The position numbers were made by a program, and so were the translations under genes. The notes below the pieces were generated by a model that searched no databases, was not told where the DNA came from, and saw nothing but the letters and a program-made list of their open reading frames with translations. This document shows, piece by piece, positions 41,327 to 50,413 of a stretch of 64,000 nt of DNA (within the stretch, counting starts at the first letter, position 1; every line of letters begins with the position of its first letter). Source of the stretch: Putridiphycobacter sp965230195 (lineage in GTDB: Bacteria; Bacteroidota; Bacteroidia; Flavobacteriales_D; Crocinitomicaceae); NCBI GenBank assembly GCA_965230195.1, contig OZ245997.1:4154001-4218000 (forward strand). The letters run 5' to 3'.

Positions 41327-42354
41327 AAAAGCTATTTTTTATTATAACATCCATAACCTTAGTCACGACCCTCAGTTCGTGTGATAAAATCTTATTAACA
41401 CCGAAAGTAAATAACGATCCTGTTTCGAATTTTGAAGAACTATGGCAAAGCTTTGACCAGATGTATGGTGGCTTTGAAACTAAAAAAATCAATTGGGATT
41501 CGCTTTACCAGGTCTACAGGCCAACTGTATCAGAATTCAGTTCAGATGAGGACTTATACCTGACCATTACCAGTATGCTGGATGCCTTAAATGACAGCCA
41601 TGTGTTTTTATTTCCCACCAATCCGGACCTTCAGGGCTATACTTCAGGTATTCTTGGTAAACTAAAGACCTATAGTGATTTTAAACTATCAGTGGTAAAG
41701 GCAAATTACCTGACAGAAAAACTAACCTCAGGAGAATCTATGACCTATGGTCTGTTAGAAAACAACCTGGGCTATATTCATTTTGGTCATTTCAATGAAA
41801 ATGAAAAGCAATACCGGGAATCACTGGAAAAAATGATTACTCATTTTGAAAATACCAATGGATTGATCATTGATATAAGAGGTAATGAAGGCGGAACCGA
41901 CCAAAATGCTGTTTACGTAGCCGGTCATTTTGCTAAAGAAAGAAAAGCTGTCTTTAAATTCAGACTCAGAAACGGTGTTAATCATAGTGATTTTACACCA
42001 TTTTCCGAATACTTTGTTCAACCCGAAGGTAAAACGCAATACAATAAAAGCATTGTTGTACTGACTAACAGGTTTACCATTAGTGCTGCTGAAACATTTG
42101 CACTATCAATGCGAAGGCATGACGAGGTAACTATAATCGGAGATACAACAACGGGAGCATTTTCAGATGTGATAAGAAAAGAACTACCAAATGGCTGGGC
42201 TTATGGTATATCGGTTGGCGATTGGCGGAATTTTGAAGGAAAGAGCTTTGAAGGTATCGGGTTACCACCAGATATATTAATCCAAAATGAAGCAACAGAA
42301 ATATTAAATGGCATTGATGCAGCGTTAAATACTGCTATCAGTACACTTCAGTAA
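41323..42354 (+). CDS. S41-family (tail-specific) peptidase lipoprotein
   Basis: The 343-residue protein starts MKKLFFIITSITLVTTLSSCDK (lipobox, Cys20). The S41 domain shows the LNDSHVFLF segment, LIIDIRGNEGGTDQNAV, TNRFTISAAETFALSM with the nucleophilic Ser, and VTIIGDTTTGAFSD. The GIGLPPDI motif near the end is typical of C-terminal-processing-like peptidases. No PDZ domain is obvious. It is anchored in a membrane and probably trims envelope proteins, perhaps with the outer-membrane protein next to it. Confidence 0.92.
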   Translation: MKKLFFIITSITLVTTLSSCDKILLTPKVNNDPVSNFEELWQSFDQMYGGFETKKINWDSLYQVYRPTVSEFSSDEDLYLTITSMLDALNDSHVFLFPTNPDLQGYTSGILGKLKTYSDFKLSVVKANYLTEKLTSGESMTYGLLENNLGYIHFGHFNENEKQYRESLEKMITHFENTNGLIIDIRGNEGGTDQNAVYVAGHFAKERKAVFKFRLRNGVNHSDFTPFSEYFVQPEGKTQYNKSIVVLTNRFTISAAETFALSMRRHDEVTIIGDTTTGAFSDVIRKELPNGWAYGISVGDWRNFEGKSFEGIGLPPDILIQNEATEILNGIDAALNTAISTLQ

Positions 42355-42379
42355 TATTTTCAACGGTAGTTTAAAAGAA

Positions 42380-42408
42380 AAAATGTCTCATCTAAAGGCA
42401 TTTTTTTT
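42380..42408 (+). terminator. Terminator after the S41 peptidase
   Basis: AAAATGTCT (42380-42388) pairs with AGGCATTTT (42396-42404, one T-G pair) over a 7-base loop, followed by a T-run to 42408. Confidence 0.85.
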
Positions 42409-42415
42409 AGATTTT

Positions 42416-42463
42416 TTTGCTTTAGTTAGGAATCCTTACTATATTTGTTGCGGCGATATTGCC
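42416..42463 (+). promoter_or_regulatory. Promoter, operator and leader hairpin of the thioredoxin-like gene
   Basis: TTTG (42416-42419), 20 bases, TATATTTG (42440-42447). The spacer holds the dyad GTTAGGAATCCTTAC (42425-42439), a near match to the two dyads in front of MarR. Directly after the -7 element, GGCGATATTGCC (42452-42463) can form a small hairpin at the probable 5' end of the mRNA. Confidence 0.8.
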
Positions 42464-42485
42464 ATAACTAAAAAAACAAATTAAA

Positions 42486-42719
42486 ATGAGTAAGTCAATT
42501 TTTTACCACGCAGGATGTCCGGTTTGTTTAACGGCAGAACAAGAAATTATCGGATTAATCGGATCTGAACATGTTGAAATTGTTCACATTGGAGAAGAAC
42601 AATCCCGTATACCTGAAGCAGAAAAAGTAGGCGTAAAATCAGTACCAGCCTTATTAACCCCTAACGGAAATGTGCTTCACCTTAACTTTGGTGCTTCTAT
42701 CGAAGATGTTAAGGCATAA
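42486..42719 (+). CDS. Thioredoxin-like protein
   Basis: The 77-residue protein has CPVC at residues 11-14 (HAGCPVCLTAEQEII), the cis-Pro region VKSVPALLTPNG (residues ~52-63) and a short glutaredoxin-like fold. It would act as a small cytoplasmic thiol-disulfide carrier. Its promoter dyad is shared with the adjacent MarR regulator, so it is probably a target. Confidence 0.88.
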   Translation: MSKSIFYHAGCPVCLTAEQEIIGLIGSEHVEIVHIGEEQSRIPEAEKVGVKSVPALLTPNGNVLHLNFGASIEDVKA

Positions 42720-42733
42720 TTTTGCTTTAAATA

Positions 42734-42822
42734 GTTAGGATTACTAACTTTAATTTTCGTCAGAATTTGCATTCTAAATGTTAGGATTGCTAACTTTGCC
42801 TGCAGAACAATGATTCTGCAGG
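42734..42822 (+). promoter_or_regulatory. Two operators, promoter and leader hairpin of the MarR gene
   Basis: GTTAGGATTACTAAC (42734-42748) and GTTAGGATTGCTAAC (42780-42794) are dyads of GTTAG-N5-CTAAC type. The second overlaps TAACTTTG (42791-42798), with TTTG (42766-42769) 21 bases upstream. Directly after it, CCTGCAGAA (42799-42807) and TTCTGCAGG (42814-42822) make a perfect 9-bp stem that begins at the likely transcript start and ends 10 bases before the ATG. Confidence 0.85.
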
Positions 42823-42832
42823 CTATTCTACT

Positions 42833-43405
42833 ATGGAGTTAAATGAAAAAATAATATATGGATTAGAGCGACTTTCGGACGTTTTTAAATCCCTGCTATG
42901 GGAAAAAGCAAAACAATTCGGAATCAGCCCTATTCAGATTCAGATTCTGTTGTTTGTCAGAAACCATAAGTCAGAATTATGCAATATTAGTCACCTTGCC
43001 AGAGAGTTCAACGTCACTAAGCCGACTATAAGTGATGCCGTTAGAGTACTCCATAAAAAAAACTATCTCGAAAAAGATTTCTCTCCAAGTGACAACCGAA
43101 GCTATTACTTATTTACAACAGAAACAGGAAAAAAGTTATTGAAGGAGATAGCCGATTACGCTTTACCGGTAAAAAAAGGATTAGAGACCATAGATGAGAA
43201 AGGATTAGAGAACCTTTATTCAGTAATGACCAAACTTATCTTCAACCTTAACCAAAAGGGAGTTTTAACCGTTCAGAGAACTTGTTTTGGTTGCCGTTTC
43301 TACCAAAATCAGGATAAAAAGCATTATTGTAATCTACTTGAAAAGCAACTGGAGGATACCCAGATCAGATTGGATTGCCCCGAATTTGAAGAAAAACTCG
43401 ACTAA
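42833..43405 (+). CDS. MarR-family regulator with four C-terminal cysteines
   Basis: The 190-residue protein has a MarR winged helix in residues ~30-105 (LAREFNVTKPTISDAVRVLHKKNYLEKDFSPSDNRSYYL). A C-terminal extension follows with C151-x2-C154, C166 and C182 (CFGCRFYQ, YCNLLE, LDCPEF). Four cysteines in this order could hold zinc or an iron-sulfur cluster or form disulfides, making the regulator redox- or metal-responsive. Two operators lie in its own promoter and one in the thioredoxin-like gene's promoter, fitting a self-regulated redox switch. The family assignment is firm; the sensing chemistry is inferred. Confidence 0.92.
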   Translation: MELNEKIIYGLERLSDVFKSLLWEKAKQFGISPIQIQILLFVRNHKSELCNISHLAREFNVTKPTISDAVRVLHKKNYLEKDFSPSDNRSYYLFTTETGKKLLKEIADYALPVKKGLETIDEKGLENLYSVMTKLIFNLNQKGVLTVQRTCFGCRFYQNQDKKHYCNLLEKQLEDTQIRLDCPEFEEKLD

Positions 43406-43419
43406 GTTGAACGTTACTT

Positions 43420-43445
43420 GTTGATAGTTAATAGTTTTTTGATTT
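43420..43445 (-). repeat. Inverted copy of the AACTATTAAC low-complexity repeat
   Basis: The minus strand reads CGAAATCAAAAAACTATTAACTATCAACAAG, split here as GAAATCAAAA and AACTATTAACTATCAAC, matching the strings at about 12005-12031. It sits between the convergent MarR and CotH genes. Confidence 0.5.
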
Positions 43446-43504
43446 CGAATTACTTGTTACTTTCTACTCAATATTTATTACTGATAAAAACCAGAAACCA
43501 CTAA

Positions 43505-46501
43505 CTACTTTTTGGCAAACCTGGCATAAAGTGTATCAATATCCAGTTTTTCTGTCCCCTCAAATTGTTCCCCGTTCAATGTAATAAACGAGTTCAGTTC
43601 CACCAAAACATTCTTTTCAGCCTGAGTGGTTTTACATTCCTCTAAGGTTATTGTGGCAGGTGCATATTCTCCTTTCTTTTGAAAAGCGGCATAACCAACT
43701 TCAACCTGTTCAACTGTTATATTTTTTCCTTTAATTTGAGTATCATCCTTTGATGCAATACCAGTAATTGCTCCTTTAATATTAATATTTGACAATGTTA
43801 AGGTTGATCGTTCTCCACCAGATACACCCTTATCACCAGAATTAACAATATCAATATCGCGAATATCTATCACAGAACCTGAAAAATCAATACAATCATT
43901 ACCAGTATTCGTAAAAGAAGAATTAACTAATATCCCTGTACAAAAATCTGCATCAAAACCATCTGAATAAGTCTCTGATACATGCAAACCGGTAATATTA
44001 AAATCGCTACGGATAATATTCAATGCATCTTCTGAAGAGTTTGAGGCAATGTTAACATTCTCAATAGTGGTTTTGGTCTCATAAATAGTAACTGCACCTG
44101 TTAACATCCATTTACCGTAATTTAAATTGGACAGACCTTTAAAGTTGGTATGTTTGATAATGGCCTCCTGTCCTTTTAAAACTGTCACACCCATTGAACT
44201 TGAATCTTTACAACTTATTAAAATTGGTTTATCCGCTGTTCCAAGGGCATAAAAACTATTCGTTACAATTAGCCCTCCCCCATTTTTAAACTCAATATGT
44301 GACCCGGCTTTGATTTCAACTTCATATTGCGAAGGAATATAAAGCAATCGGTCAATGACAACATGCCCGGCAAATTGAACTTTATCACTATTCATTCTGT
44401 AATATTGAGTAGGTGTAGCTACAAACTCATTTTCAAGCCTCATTCTGGATGTCTTTTCCCCAGGTTTTTGCCATGGAATAACTTTGACTGATAATTGATG
44501 ACCAGGGTAATTTTTAGCTTCAAAATAAAGCTTTTTAGGTTGATACTTTGTAATAAAAACAACACTGTCGGCATATTTATTATAATGCTCTAATGTTTTA
44601 CCTTCTTCAAATCTTATGATTTGTTTTTTAAACTGTTTCGTACTGTACCCCAGAATTTCAACATCATTTAAATGATAATTTTCAGCCCAGACCATATAAT
44701 GTTGACTATCTATTTTTTTAGTATAGGCATTCAATGAAATCTCAGATACAAAAAAACTGTCCTTTCTTACAAAATAATTCTCATCAGCAATCCATTCCTC
44801 TTTCGACCCAAAATTTTCTAGTTTTTCGGTCCATACAGAGTCCAGTACATTAATGCTATCCCTTAAAAACTTAGCATTTTCGTAATATTCTTCTTTATTG
44901 AACTCATAAAGTGGCTCCTCTGACCATATTGCAGTTAAGTTCAAATTTAACTCTTCATCAATCAAATTGAAAACAGAATCTAAATATGCCGGCCTTGTTT
45001 TTTGCTCCAGATAATAAAGGTACTTCTCTTTAAACTCCCGATTCATAAAAACTGCAAAATCGAACCCCAGTGTTTTAGTTCTTATACCAGACTCCAATGT
45101 ATGTCTGGCATAACTGCTAAAGTCTCCTTTAACTCTGTTTGGAATAACATCATAAAGAATATGCTCAAGTTTTTGACTGATTGGATTGTAGTAAAACCTT
45201 CTGTTATGCCATGCTAATCCGTGATTACTTGAACTTAACTCTAATAAAACATAAAATTTTGCCAATAGGTCAATATCAAAAATATCTTCCACCTTCAGGT
45301 GGCTGTTTTTAAAAAGGTTTAACAACACCTTTCCTTCATCAAATTGTTGACTAAGTGTTGCAGAACCCAAAGTCCTGTTTTGTTTAAACATTTTAATTAC
45401 ACTGGCATCAAAATAAGGGAAATTCACATAACCTGCCCCTTGTTCCTTTGCCTTATAATTCATGGCCCATACCCCACTTTCATCAAATTTAAGAATAGGC
45501 CCTTCCCTTCTGTTCCGTTGCTCCAGCAACTGTTTGTCAAAATGCTCTTCTAAAGCATAAACCCCGTAATTAGTACCATTAATATTAACCGATACAAAAT
45601 CATATCGTGTTGATAGCAGATCTTCAATATCTGCCATTTTATGTAATACCCACTCATGCAAGTAATTCCGTGTTTTAGGATGTTGAATTGAAAAGGTCTT
45701 TAAACCATTGTAGGAATGATTCCCACTGATTTTAATTCTGTAAGATGTTTTCCCTGATTTAATATGATCTGTCCAATCCCCCTTTAGCTTAAGCTTTACT
45801 TTCACAGAGTCATTTCCATTGACGATAAATGATTTGACATACTTTTTATCTGAACTTGGGATGATCTCCGATTTTAAAGCATTGCCGATAAAACCGTCAA
45901 TCTTTTTCTTCGAGGAGTCCGGAATAAACAAATTAAGCTCATTTTTTAAGCCGTTATCAGGCGATTGAGGATATCTGGTTATTTTAAAGTCATCAAAATA
46001 AGTTTCCTGTTTACCTGAAAACACAAAAAAATCGATATGCTCAACATCTTTAGTCACCACAAATGACAAATGGTGCTGAACCCAACCATTTTTACCTTCC
46101 GCACTTGAATTATAATAAGTTCTGTATTTATTGACATAATCCACTCCTTTAATCGAGGCGATTAAAGTTCCACTATTTCCTCCTTTTTTTTGCCATACTG
46201 AAACCTGTATAAATTCCCCTTCCTCAGGATTGATCATTTTGTAATTTAAGCCATATACATGCGTTGAATCCAGCTTAAGTGATTGATTACCACTCAAAGC
46301 AAAATCGGTACTCATAAAATCTCCGTTTTGGATATATACGCCAGCCTGATTTGTTGAAAACACTAACTTTCCACCATCTGATTCAATTTTTTCCAAATCA
46401 CTTGAAATAACTTCAATTTCTCCTGATTTATGAGCTTTCCTTCCACAGGATAAGCCTACTAAAATTAAACCAAAAACAAAGCACAGTATTTTACTTCTCA
46501 T
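43505..46501 (-). CDS. CotH-like kinase domain fused to a right-handed beta-helix, lipoprotein
   Basis: The 998-residue protein begins MRSKILCFVFGLILVGLSCGRK (lipobox, Cys19). Residues ~60-180 form a carbohydrate-binding-like sandwich (ending IDFFVFSGKQETYFDDFKI). Residues ~190-560 are CotH-like: YRIKISG, LHEWVLHKMADIEDLLSTRYDFV, VNINGTNYGVYALEEHFDKQLLEQ, ELSSSNHGLAWHNRRFYYNPI and LEHILYDVIPN. Residues ~690-960 are a parallel beta-helix with repeated short strands (INIKGAITGIASKD, DIVNSGDKGVSGG). CotH proteins phosphorylate proteins in spores or envelope; here the protein should be exposed on an envelope membrane. A CotH plus beta-helix fusion is uncommon. It is monocistronic. Confidence 0.85.
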   Translation of the reverse strand: MRSKILCFVFGLILVGLSCGRKAHKSGEIEVISSDLEKIESDGGKLVFSTNQAGVYIQNGDFMSTDFALSGNQSLKLDSTHVYGLNYKMINPEEGEFIQVSVWQKKGGNSGTLIASIKGVDYVNKYRTYYNSSAEGKNGWVQHHLSFVVTKDVEHIDFFVFSGKQETYFDDFKITRYPQSPDNGLKNELNLFIPDSSKKKIDGFIGNALKSEIIPSSDKKYVKSFIVNGNDSVKVKLKLKGDWTDHIKSGKTSYRIKISGNHSYNGLKTFSIQHPKTRNYLHEWVLHKMADIEDLLSTRYDFVSVNINGTNYGVYALEEHFDKQLLEQRNRREGPILKFDESGVWAMNYKAKEQGAGYVNFPYFDASVIKMFKQNRTLGSATLSQQFDEGKVLLNLFKNSHLKVEDIFDIDLLAKFYVLLELSSSNHGLAWHNRRFYYNPISQKLEHILYDVIPNRVKGDFSSYARHTLESGIRTKTLGFDFAVFMNREFKEKYLYYLEQKTRPAYLDSVFNLIDEELNLNLTAIWSEEPLYEFNKEEYYENAKFLRDSINVLDSVWTEKLENFGSKEEWIADENYFVRKDSFFVSEISLNAYTKKIDSQHYMVWAENYHLNDVEILGYSTKQFKKQIIRFEEGKTLEHYNKYADSVVFITKYQPKKLYFEAKNYPGHQLSVKVIPWQKPGEKTSRMRLENEFVATPTQYYRMNSDKVQFAGHVVIDRLLYIPSQYEVEIKAGSHIEFKNGGGLIVTNSFYALGTADKPILISCKDSSSMGVTVLKGQEAIIKHTNFKGLSNLNYGKWMLTGAVTIYETKTTIENVNIASNSSEDALNIIRSDFNITGLHVSETYSDGFDADFCTGILVNSSFTNTGNDCIDFSGSVIDIRDIDIVNSGDKGVSGGERSTLTLSNINIKGAITGIASKDDTQIKGKNITVEQVEVGYAAFQKKGEYAPATITLEECKTTQAEKNVLVELNSFITLNGEQFEGTEKLDIDTLYARFAKK

Positions 46502-46602
46502 TACCAGATAATCAAAAAACGGTGCTAAATTAAAACAATCTGTCTATAGTTAATAAATTTATCCTGATAATAAATTAATCTTTTGGTAATATACTTAACT
46601 TT

Positions 46603-46633
46603 ACGTCTGAATTTTTGAAGAAGAGACAGACGT
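46603..46633 (+). promoter_or_regulatory. Leader hairpin enclosing the start of the PBP gene
   Basis: ACGTCTG (46603-46609) pairs with CAGACGT (46627-46633), which contains the first bases of the GTG start codon. TAACTTTA (46596-46603) just upstream is a near -7 element, so the stem would begin at the 5' end of the mRNA and could limit translation. Confidence 0.5.
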
Positions 46634-48989
46634 GAAAAAAAAGGTGCTAAAGAAAAAAACGCAACGTTATATTCTTGTATTAACATGGTTAGCCGCATTT
46701 ACACCACTATTCGGTATAACTTTCATGCTTGAAAGATCCAAAAGCAATATCCCGGAGTACGAAGAATTATCGAGTCCGCCTGATAAGCAGGCCTCAATCA
46801 TTTATACTGAAGATATGGTTGAAATGGGACGTTTTTGGAGTGTAAACAGAAAAAGCATATCCTACAATGCCATTTCTCCAAATGTTATTTCAGCATTAAT
46901 TGCCACTGAGGACAAAAGGTACTATGAGCATGCCGGTGTGGATGGCGAAGGATTGGCCAGGGCCTTAGGCTATGCAGCTATGGGACAAAATAAAGGTGGT
47001 GCCAGTACCATTACTCAGCAACTTGCTAAGTTATTGTATACAATTTCTGATACAGTACGAGGTGGCGTAGCTAAAAATAAATGGGGCCGACTGAAACAAA
47101 AATTCGGAGAGAATGTATTAGCGGTTCGTCTGGAAAAGGCCTATACAAAAGAGGAAATTGTAACTATGTACCTGAACAATTTCGACTTTTTAAATAATGC
47201 TGTTGGTATTGAAACGGCAGCTCATGTTTATTTCAATAAAAAACCAATTGATCTCAATATTCAGGAATCTGCCATGCTGATTGGTATGTGTAAAAACCCT
47301 TCAATATTTAATCCACTCAGACATCCTGATACTACAACTCACAGAAGAAATGTGGTATTAAACCAATGGCGAAAAGATGCCGATAATGAATTCCTTCCGG
47401 TAACCATTACGCAAGCAGAATACGATTCAATTAAAGAATTGCCTTTGGGAATCAACTATCAGGTAGTCGATCATAAAAAGGGTCTAGCACCGCATTTTAA
47501 AGAAGTTTTAAGAGGAGAGTTACAGGAAAAATTCCGACAAAAAAATCCTGATGGAACCTATGTTTATGCCAAATCTGATGGTTCGCCTTACAATATATAT
47601 AAAGATGGATTGAGGATTTATACTACAATTAACTCCAGAATGCAGGTTTATGCCGAAAAAGCAGTGGTGAAGCATTTAAAAGAAACTTTGCAGAAGGAAT
47701 TCGACAAAAACAATAAGAAAAACCGTAACCCGCCCTTTGCAAACGACTCGGAAAATACACCTGAAGCCATTGCACGAATAATGGAAACCGCTAAAAAAAG
47801 AACTGATCGCTATTACAGAATGAAAAGAAACGGGGCTTCGGAAAAGGAAATTGATAAAGCCTTTAATACACCTGTTGAAATGAATTTGTTTTCGTACCAG
47901 GGAAATTTTGACACCATCATGACGCCAATGGACTCTGTTCGTTATTACAAAGGTTTTTTACAAGCCGGGTTAATGTCAATGGACCCTAAATCAGGATTTG
48001 TTAAAGCATGGGTTGGTGGACCTAATTTCAATTACTTTGCACTCGATCATGTTAAAAAAACCAGAAGGCAGGTTGGATCAACCATAAAACCTTTTGTTTA
48101 CGCAGCTGCAATTGGTATTGGTGTAATTGATCCCTGCAAAACTTATGCTGACATCTCATACACCATTGATGTACCTGTATCCCCTACCCGTAATAAAACA
48201 TGGAACCCGGCAACAGGAACTAAAAACACAGGAGAGCTGATCCCGACAAAATGTGCTTTAGCTGGTTCGTTAAATAATATCACAGTAGCCATTATGCGTG
48301 ATATGGGTGCTACCTCCGGCCCTCAAACTATGAATGAGTTACTAAAACATGTTGGTATTGACCTGATTGAACAGGATGTGGTACCAGCCATGTGTCTTGG
48401 ACCTATGAGTTTATCACTATACGACATGGTAGGTGCCCAAAGCACTTTTGCTAATAAAGGCGTTTACACCAAACCTATCTATATTATGCGCGTGGAAGAT
48501 AAAAACGGAAATGTGATCATGAATATGGAATACGATAGCAGGGAAGCCATGCCGGAAGAATATGCTTATATTATGTTGAATATGATGAAAGGGGCTGTCA
48601 ATGGGGCTGCTAATATTCATCAGAATAATAAGTATTATGGTACCAGCATGACGTTAAGAGGAGGTAAATCATGGGGAGGTATTAAATACCCTACAGCTGG
48701 TAAAACCGGAACAACCAATAGTGCCGCTGATGGTTGGTTTATGGGACTAACACCGGACTTGGTAACAGGGGTATGGGTTGGTGCTGACGACAAGCAGGTA
48801 CACTTTAGATCGTACCCATGGGGTCAGGGTGCAAGAATGGCCTTACCAATTTATGGTTATTATATGCAGGAAGTCTATAAGGATAAAAAGATTAAAATTT
48901 CAAAAGGTGATTTTGAACGACCACCATTTTTTAATGATGAAATTTTTAACTGTAAGAAAGATAATACTAAAATAATTGATATTTTTTAA
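46632..48989 (+). CDS. Class A penicillin-binding protein (transglycosylase/transpeptidase)
   Basis: The 785-residue protein has a cytoplasmic basic tail, one membrane helix (residues ~13-33) and a family 51 transglycosylase domain with ATEDKRYYEHAGVD (catalytic E93) and GGASTITQQLAKLL. The transpeptidase domain has RQVGSTIKPF (S483-x-x-K486), AGSLNNITVA (SxN) and GKTGTTN (K691-TG). It polymerises and cross-links peptidoglycan. GTG is the start, since no ATG lies upstream in frame; a leader hairpin covers it. The scoA gene follows 10 bp downstream. Confidence 0.94.
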   Translation: MKKKVLKKKTQRYILVLTWLAAFTPLFGITFMLERSKSNIPEYEELSSPPDKQASIIYTEDMVEMGRFWSVNRKSISYNAISPNVISALIATEDKRYYEHAGVDGEGLARALGYAAMGQNKGGASTITQQLAKLLYTISDTVRGGVAKNKWGRLKQKFGENVLAVRLEKAYTKEEIVTMYLNNFDFLNNAVGIETAAHVYFNKKPIDLNIQESAMLIGMCKNPSIFNPLRHPDTTTHRRNVVLNQWRKDADNEFLPVTITQAEYDSIKELPLGINYQVVDHKKGLAPHFKEVLRGELQEKFRQKNPDGTYVYAKSDGSPYNIYKDGLRIYTTINSRMQVYAEKAVVKHLKETLQKEFDKNNKKNRNPPFANDSENTPEAIARIMETAKKRTDRYYRMKRNGASEKEIDKAFNTPVEMNLFSYQGNFDTIMTPMDSVRYYKGFLQAGLMSMDPKSGFVKAWVGGPNFNYFALDHVKKTRRQVGSTIKPFVYAAAIGIGVIDPCKTYADISYTIDVPVSPTRNKTWNPATGTKNTGELIPTKCALAGSLNNITVAIMRDMGATSGPQTMNELLKHVGIDLIEQDVVPAMCLGPMSLSLYDMVGAQSTFANKGVYTKPIYIMRVEDKNGNVIMNMEYDSREAMPEEYAYIMLNMMKGAVNGAANIHQNNKYYGTSMTLRGGKSWGGIKYPTAGKTGTTNSAADGWFMGLTPDLVTGVWVGADDKQVHFRSYPWGQGARMALPIYGYYMQEVYKDKKIKISKGDFERPPFFNDEIFNCKKDNTKIIDIF

Positions 48990-48999
48990 TTAAAACACT

Positions 49000-49695
49000 A
49001 TGAATAAAGTAGTAAACTCTGTTGAAGAGGCTTTACAGGGCGTTGAAGACAATATGACTTTCATGCTGGGTGGGTTTGGACTCTGCGGAATACCGGAAAA
49101 CAGCATTGGTCAGTTGGTTAAATTAGGAATAAAAAACCTGACTTGTATATCTAATAATGCTGGTGTTGATGACTTCGGTCTCGGACTTTTATTACAAAAA
49201 AAGCAAATCAAAAAAATGATTTCTTCCTACGTTGGAGAGAATGATGAATTTGAAAGACAAATGTTATCCGGAGAACTGGAAGTTGATTTAATCCCACAGG
49301 GATCATTAGCAGAAAGATGCCGCGCGGGTGGAGCTGGAATTCCTGCTTTTTATACACCTGCCGGATATGGAACCGAAATAGCAGAAGGCAAAGAAGTAAA
49401 AGTATTTAATGGTAAACCACATATTTTAGAATCGGCCCTTACTGCAGATTTTGCATTTGTTAAAGCCTGGAAAGGAGATACAGAAGGTAATCTGATTTTT
49501 AAAGCAACCGCAAGAAATTTTAACCCAATGATGGCAATGGCTGGAAAAATAACAGTTGCCGAGGTTGAGGAATTAGTACCTGCCGGAGAACTGGATCCGA
49601 ATTTTATTCATACCCCCGGAATATTTGTGCAACGCATATTTAAGGGAGAGAAATATGAAAAAAGAATTGAACAACGAACTGTAAGACAAAAATAA
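49000..49695 (+). CDS. scoA: Succinyl-CoA:3-ketoacid CoA-transferase subunit A
   Basis: The 231-residue subunit shows the CoA-binding motif MLGGFGLCGIPENSIG (residues ~22-37), then CISNNAGVDDFGLGLLL, GLSAERCRAGGAGIPAFYTPAGYGT-like text (here GSLAERCRAGGAGIP plus AFYTPAGYGTEI) and FGKPHILE-like VFNGKPHILE. With subunit B directly downstream (1-bp gap) it forms the heterodimer that moves CoA between succinyl-CoA and acetoacetate. Confidence 0.95.
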   Translation: MNKVVNSVEEALQGVEDNMTFMLGGFGLCGIPENSIGQLVKLGIKNLTCISNNAGVDDFGLGLLLQKKQIKKMISSYVGENDEFERQMLSGELEVDLIPQGSLAERCRAGGAGIPAFYTPAGYGTEIAEGKEVKVFNGKPHILESALTADFAFVKAWKGDTEGNLIFKATARNFNPMMAMAGKITVAEVEELVPAGELDPNFIHTPGIFVQRIFKGEKYEKRIEQRTVRQK

Positions 49696-49696
49696 T

Positions 49697-50353
49697 ATGG
49701 CTTTAGATAAAATTGGAATTGCAAAAAGAATTGCACAGGAATTGAGAGATGGCTGGTATGTCAATTTAGGGATTGGTATCCCAACTTTGGTAGCTAATCA
49801 CATCCCCGAAGGAATTGAAGTTGAGTTTCAATCCGAAAACGGTATCTTGGGTATGGGACCTTTTCCTTTTGATGGAGATGAAGATGCAGATTTGATTAAT
49901 GCAGGGAAACAAACAGTAACCCTTAATAAAGGTGCTGTTATTTTTGATTCAGCTACCTCATTTGCCATGATCAGAGGACAACATGTTCAGTTAACAGTAC
50001 TGGGCGCAATGGAAGTTGCACAAAACGGAGACATTGCCAATTGGAAAATTCCTGGCAGAATGGTAAAAGGTATGGGAGGTGCAATGGATTTGGTAGCCTC
50101 TGCTGAAAACATCATTGTAGCCATGATGCATACCAATAAAAAAGGAGAATCGAAGCTATTGAGCAAATGTTCTCTACCATTAACAGGTGTAGGTTGTGTA
50201 ACCAAAGTGGTAACTAACCTCGCTGTACTGGAAATTAAAGATGATGCTTTCCATTTGCTTGAACGCGCACCTGGTGTAAGTGTCGACGAAATAAAAGCAG
50301 CTACAGAAGGGACATTAATTGTACCTGCTGAAGTTCCTGAAATGAATATTTAA
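49697..50353 (+). CDS. scoB: Succinyl-CoA:3-ketoacid CoA-transferase subunit B
   Basis: The 218-residue subunit carries the catalytic glutamate in VEFQSENGILGMGPFP (E47) and GIGIPTLVANHIPEG before it. MVKGMGGAMDLVASAENIIVAM and the end PGVSVDEIKAATEGTLIVP follow the family. It makes the covalent glutamyl-CoA intermediate. It is cotranscribed with scoA. Confidence 0.96.
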   Translation: MALDKIGIAKRIAQELRDGWYVNLGIGIPTLVANHIPEGIEVEFQSENGILGMGPFPFDGDEDADLINAGKQTVTLNKGAVIFDSATSFAMIRGQHVQLTVLGAMEVAQNGDIANWKIPGRMVKGMGGAMDLVASAENIIVAMMHTNKKGESKLLSKCSLPLTGVGCVTKVVTNLAVLEIKDDAFHLLERAPGVSVDEIKAATEGTLIVPAEVPEMNI

Positions 50354-50358
50354 AAAAG

Positions 50359-50390
50359 TTGAATTAATTAAAAAATTATATATATCTTTG
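50359..50390 (+). promoter_or_regulatory. Promoter of the DUF177-rpmF operon
   Basis: TTG (50359-50361), 21 bases, TATCTTTG (50383-50390), then 23 bases to the ATG at 50414. This is a full consensus match. Confidence 0.85.
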
Positions 50391-50413
50391 CACTCTCTTT
50401 TTTGTGAATTGAT

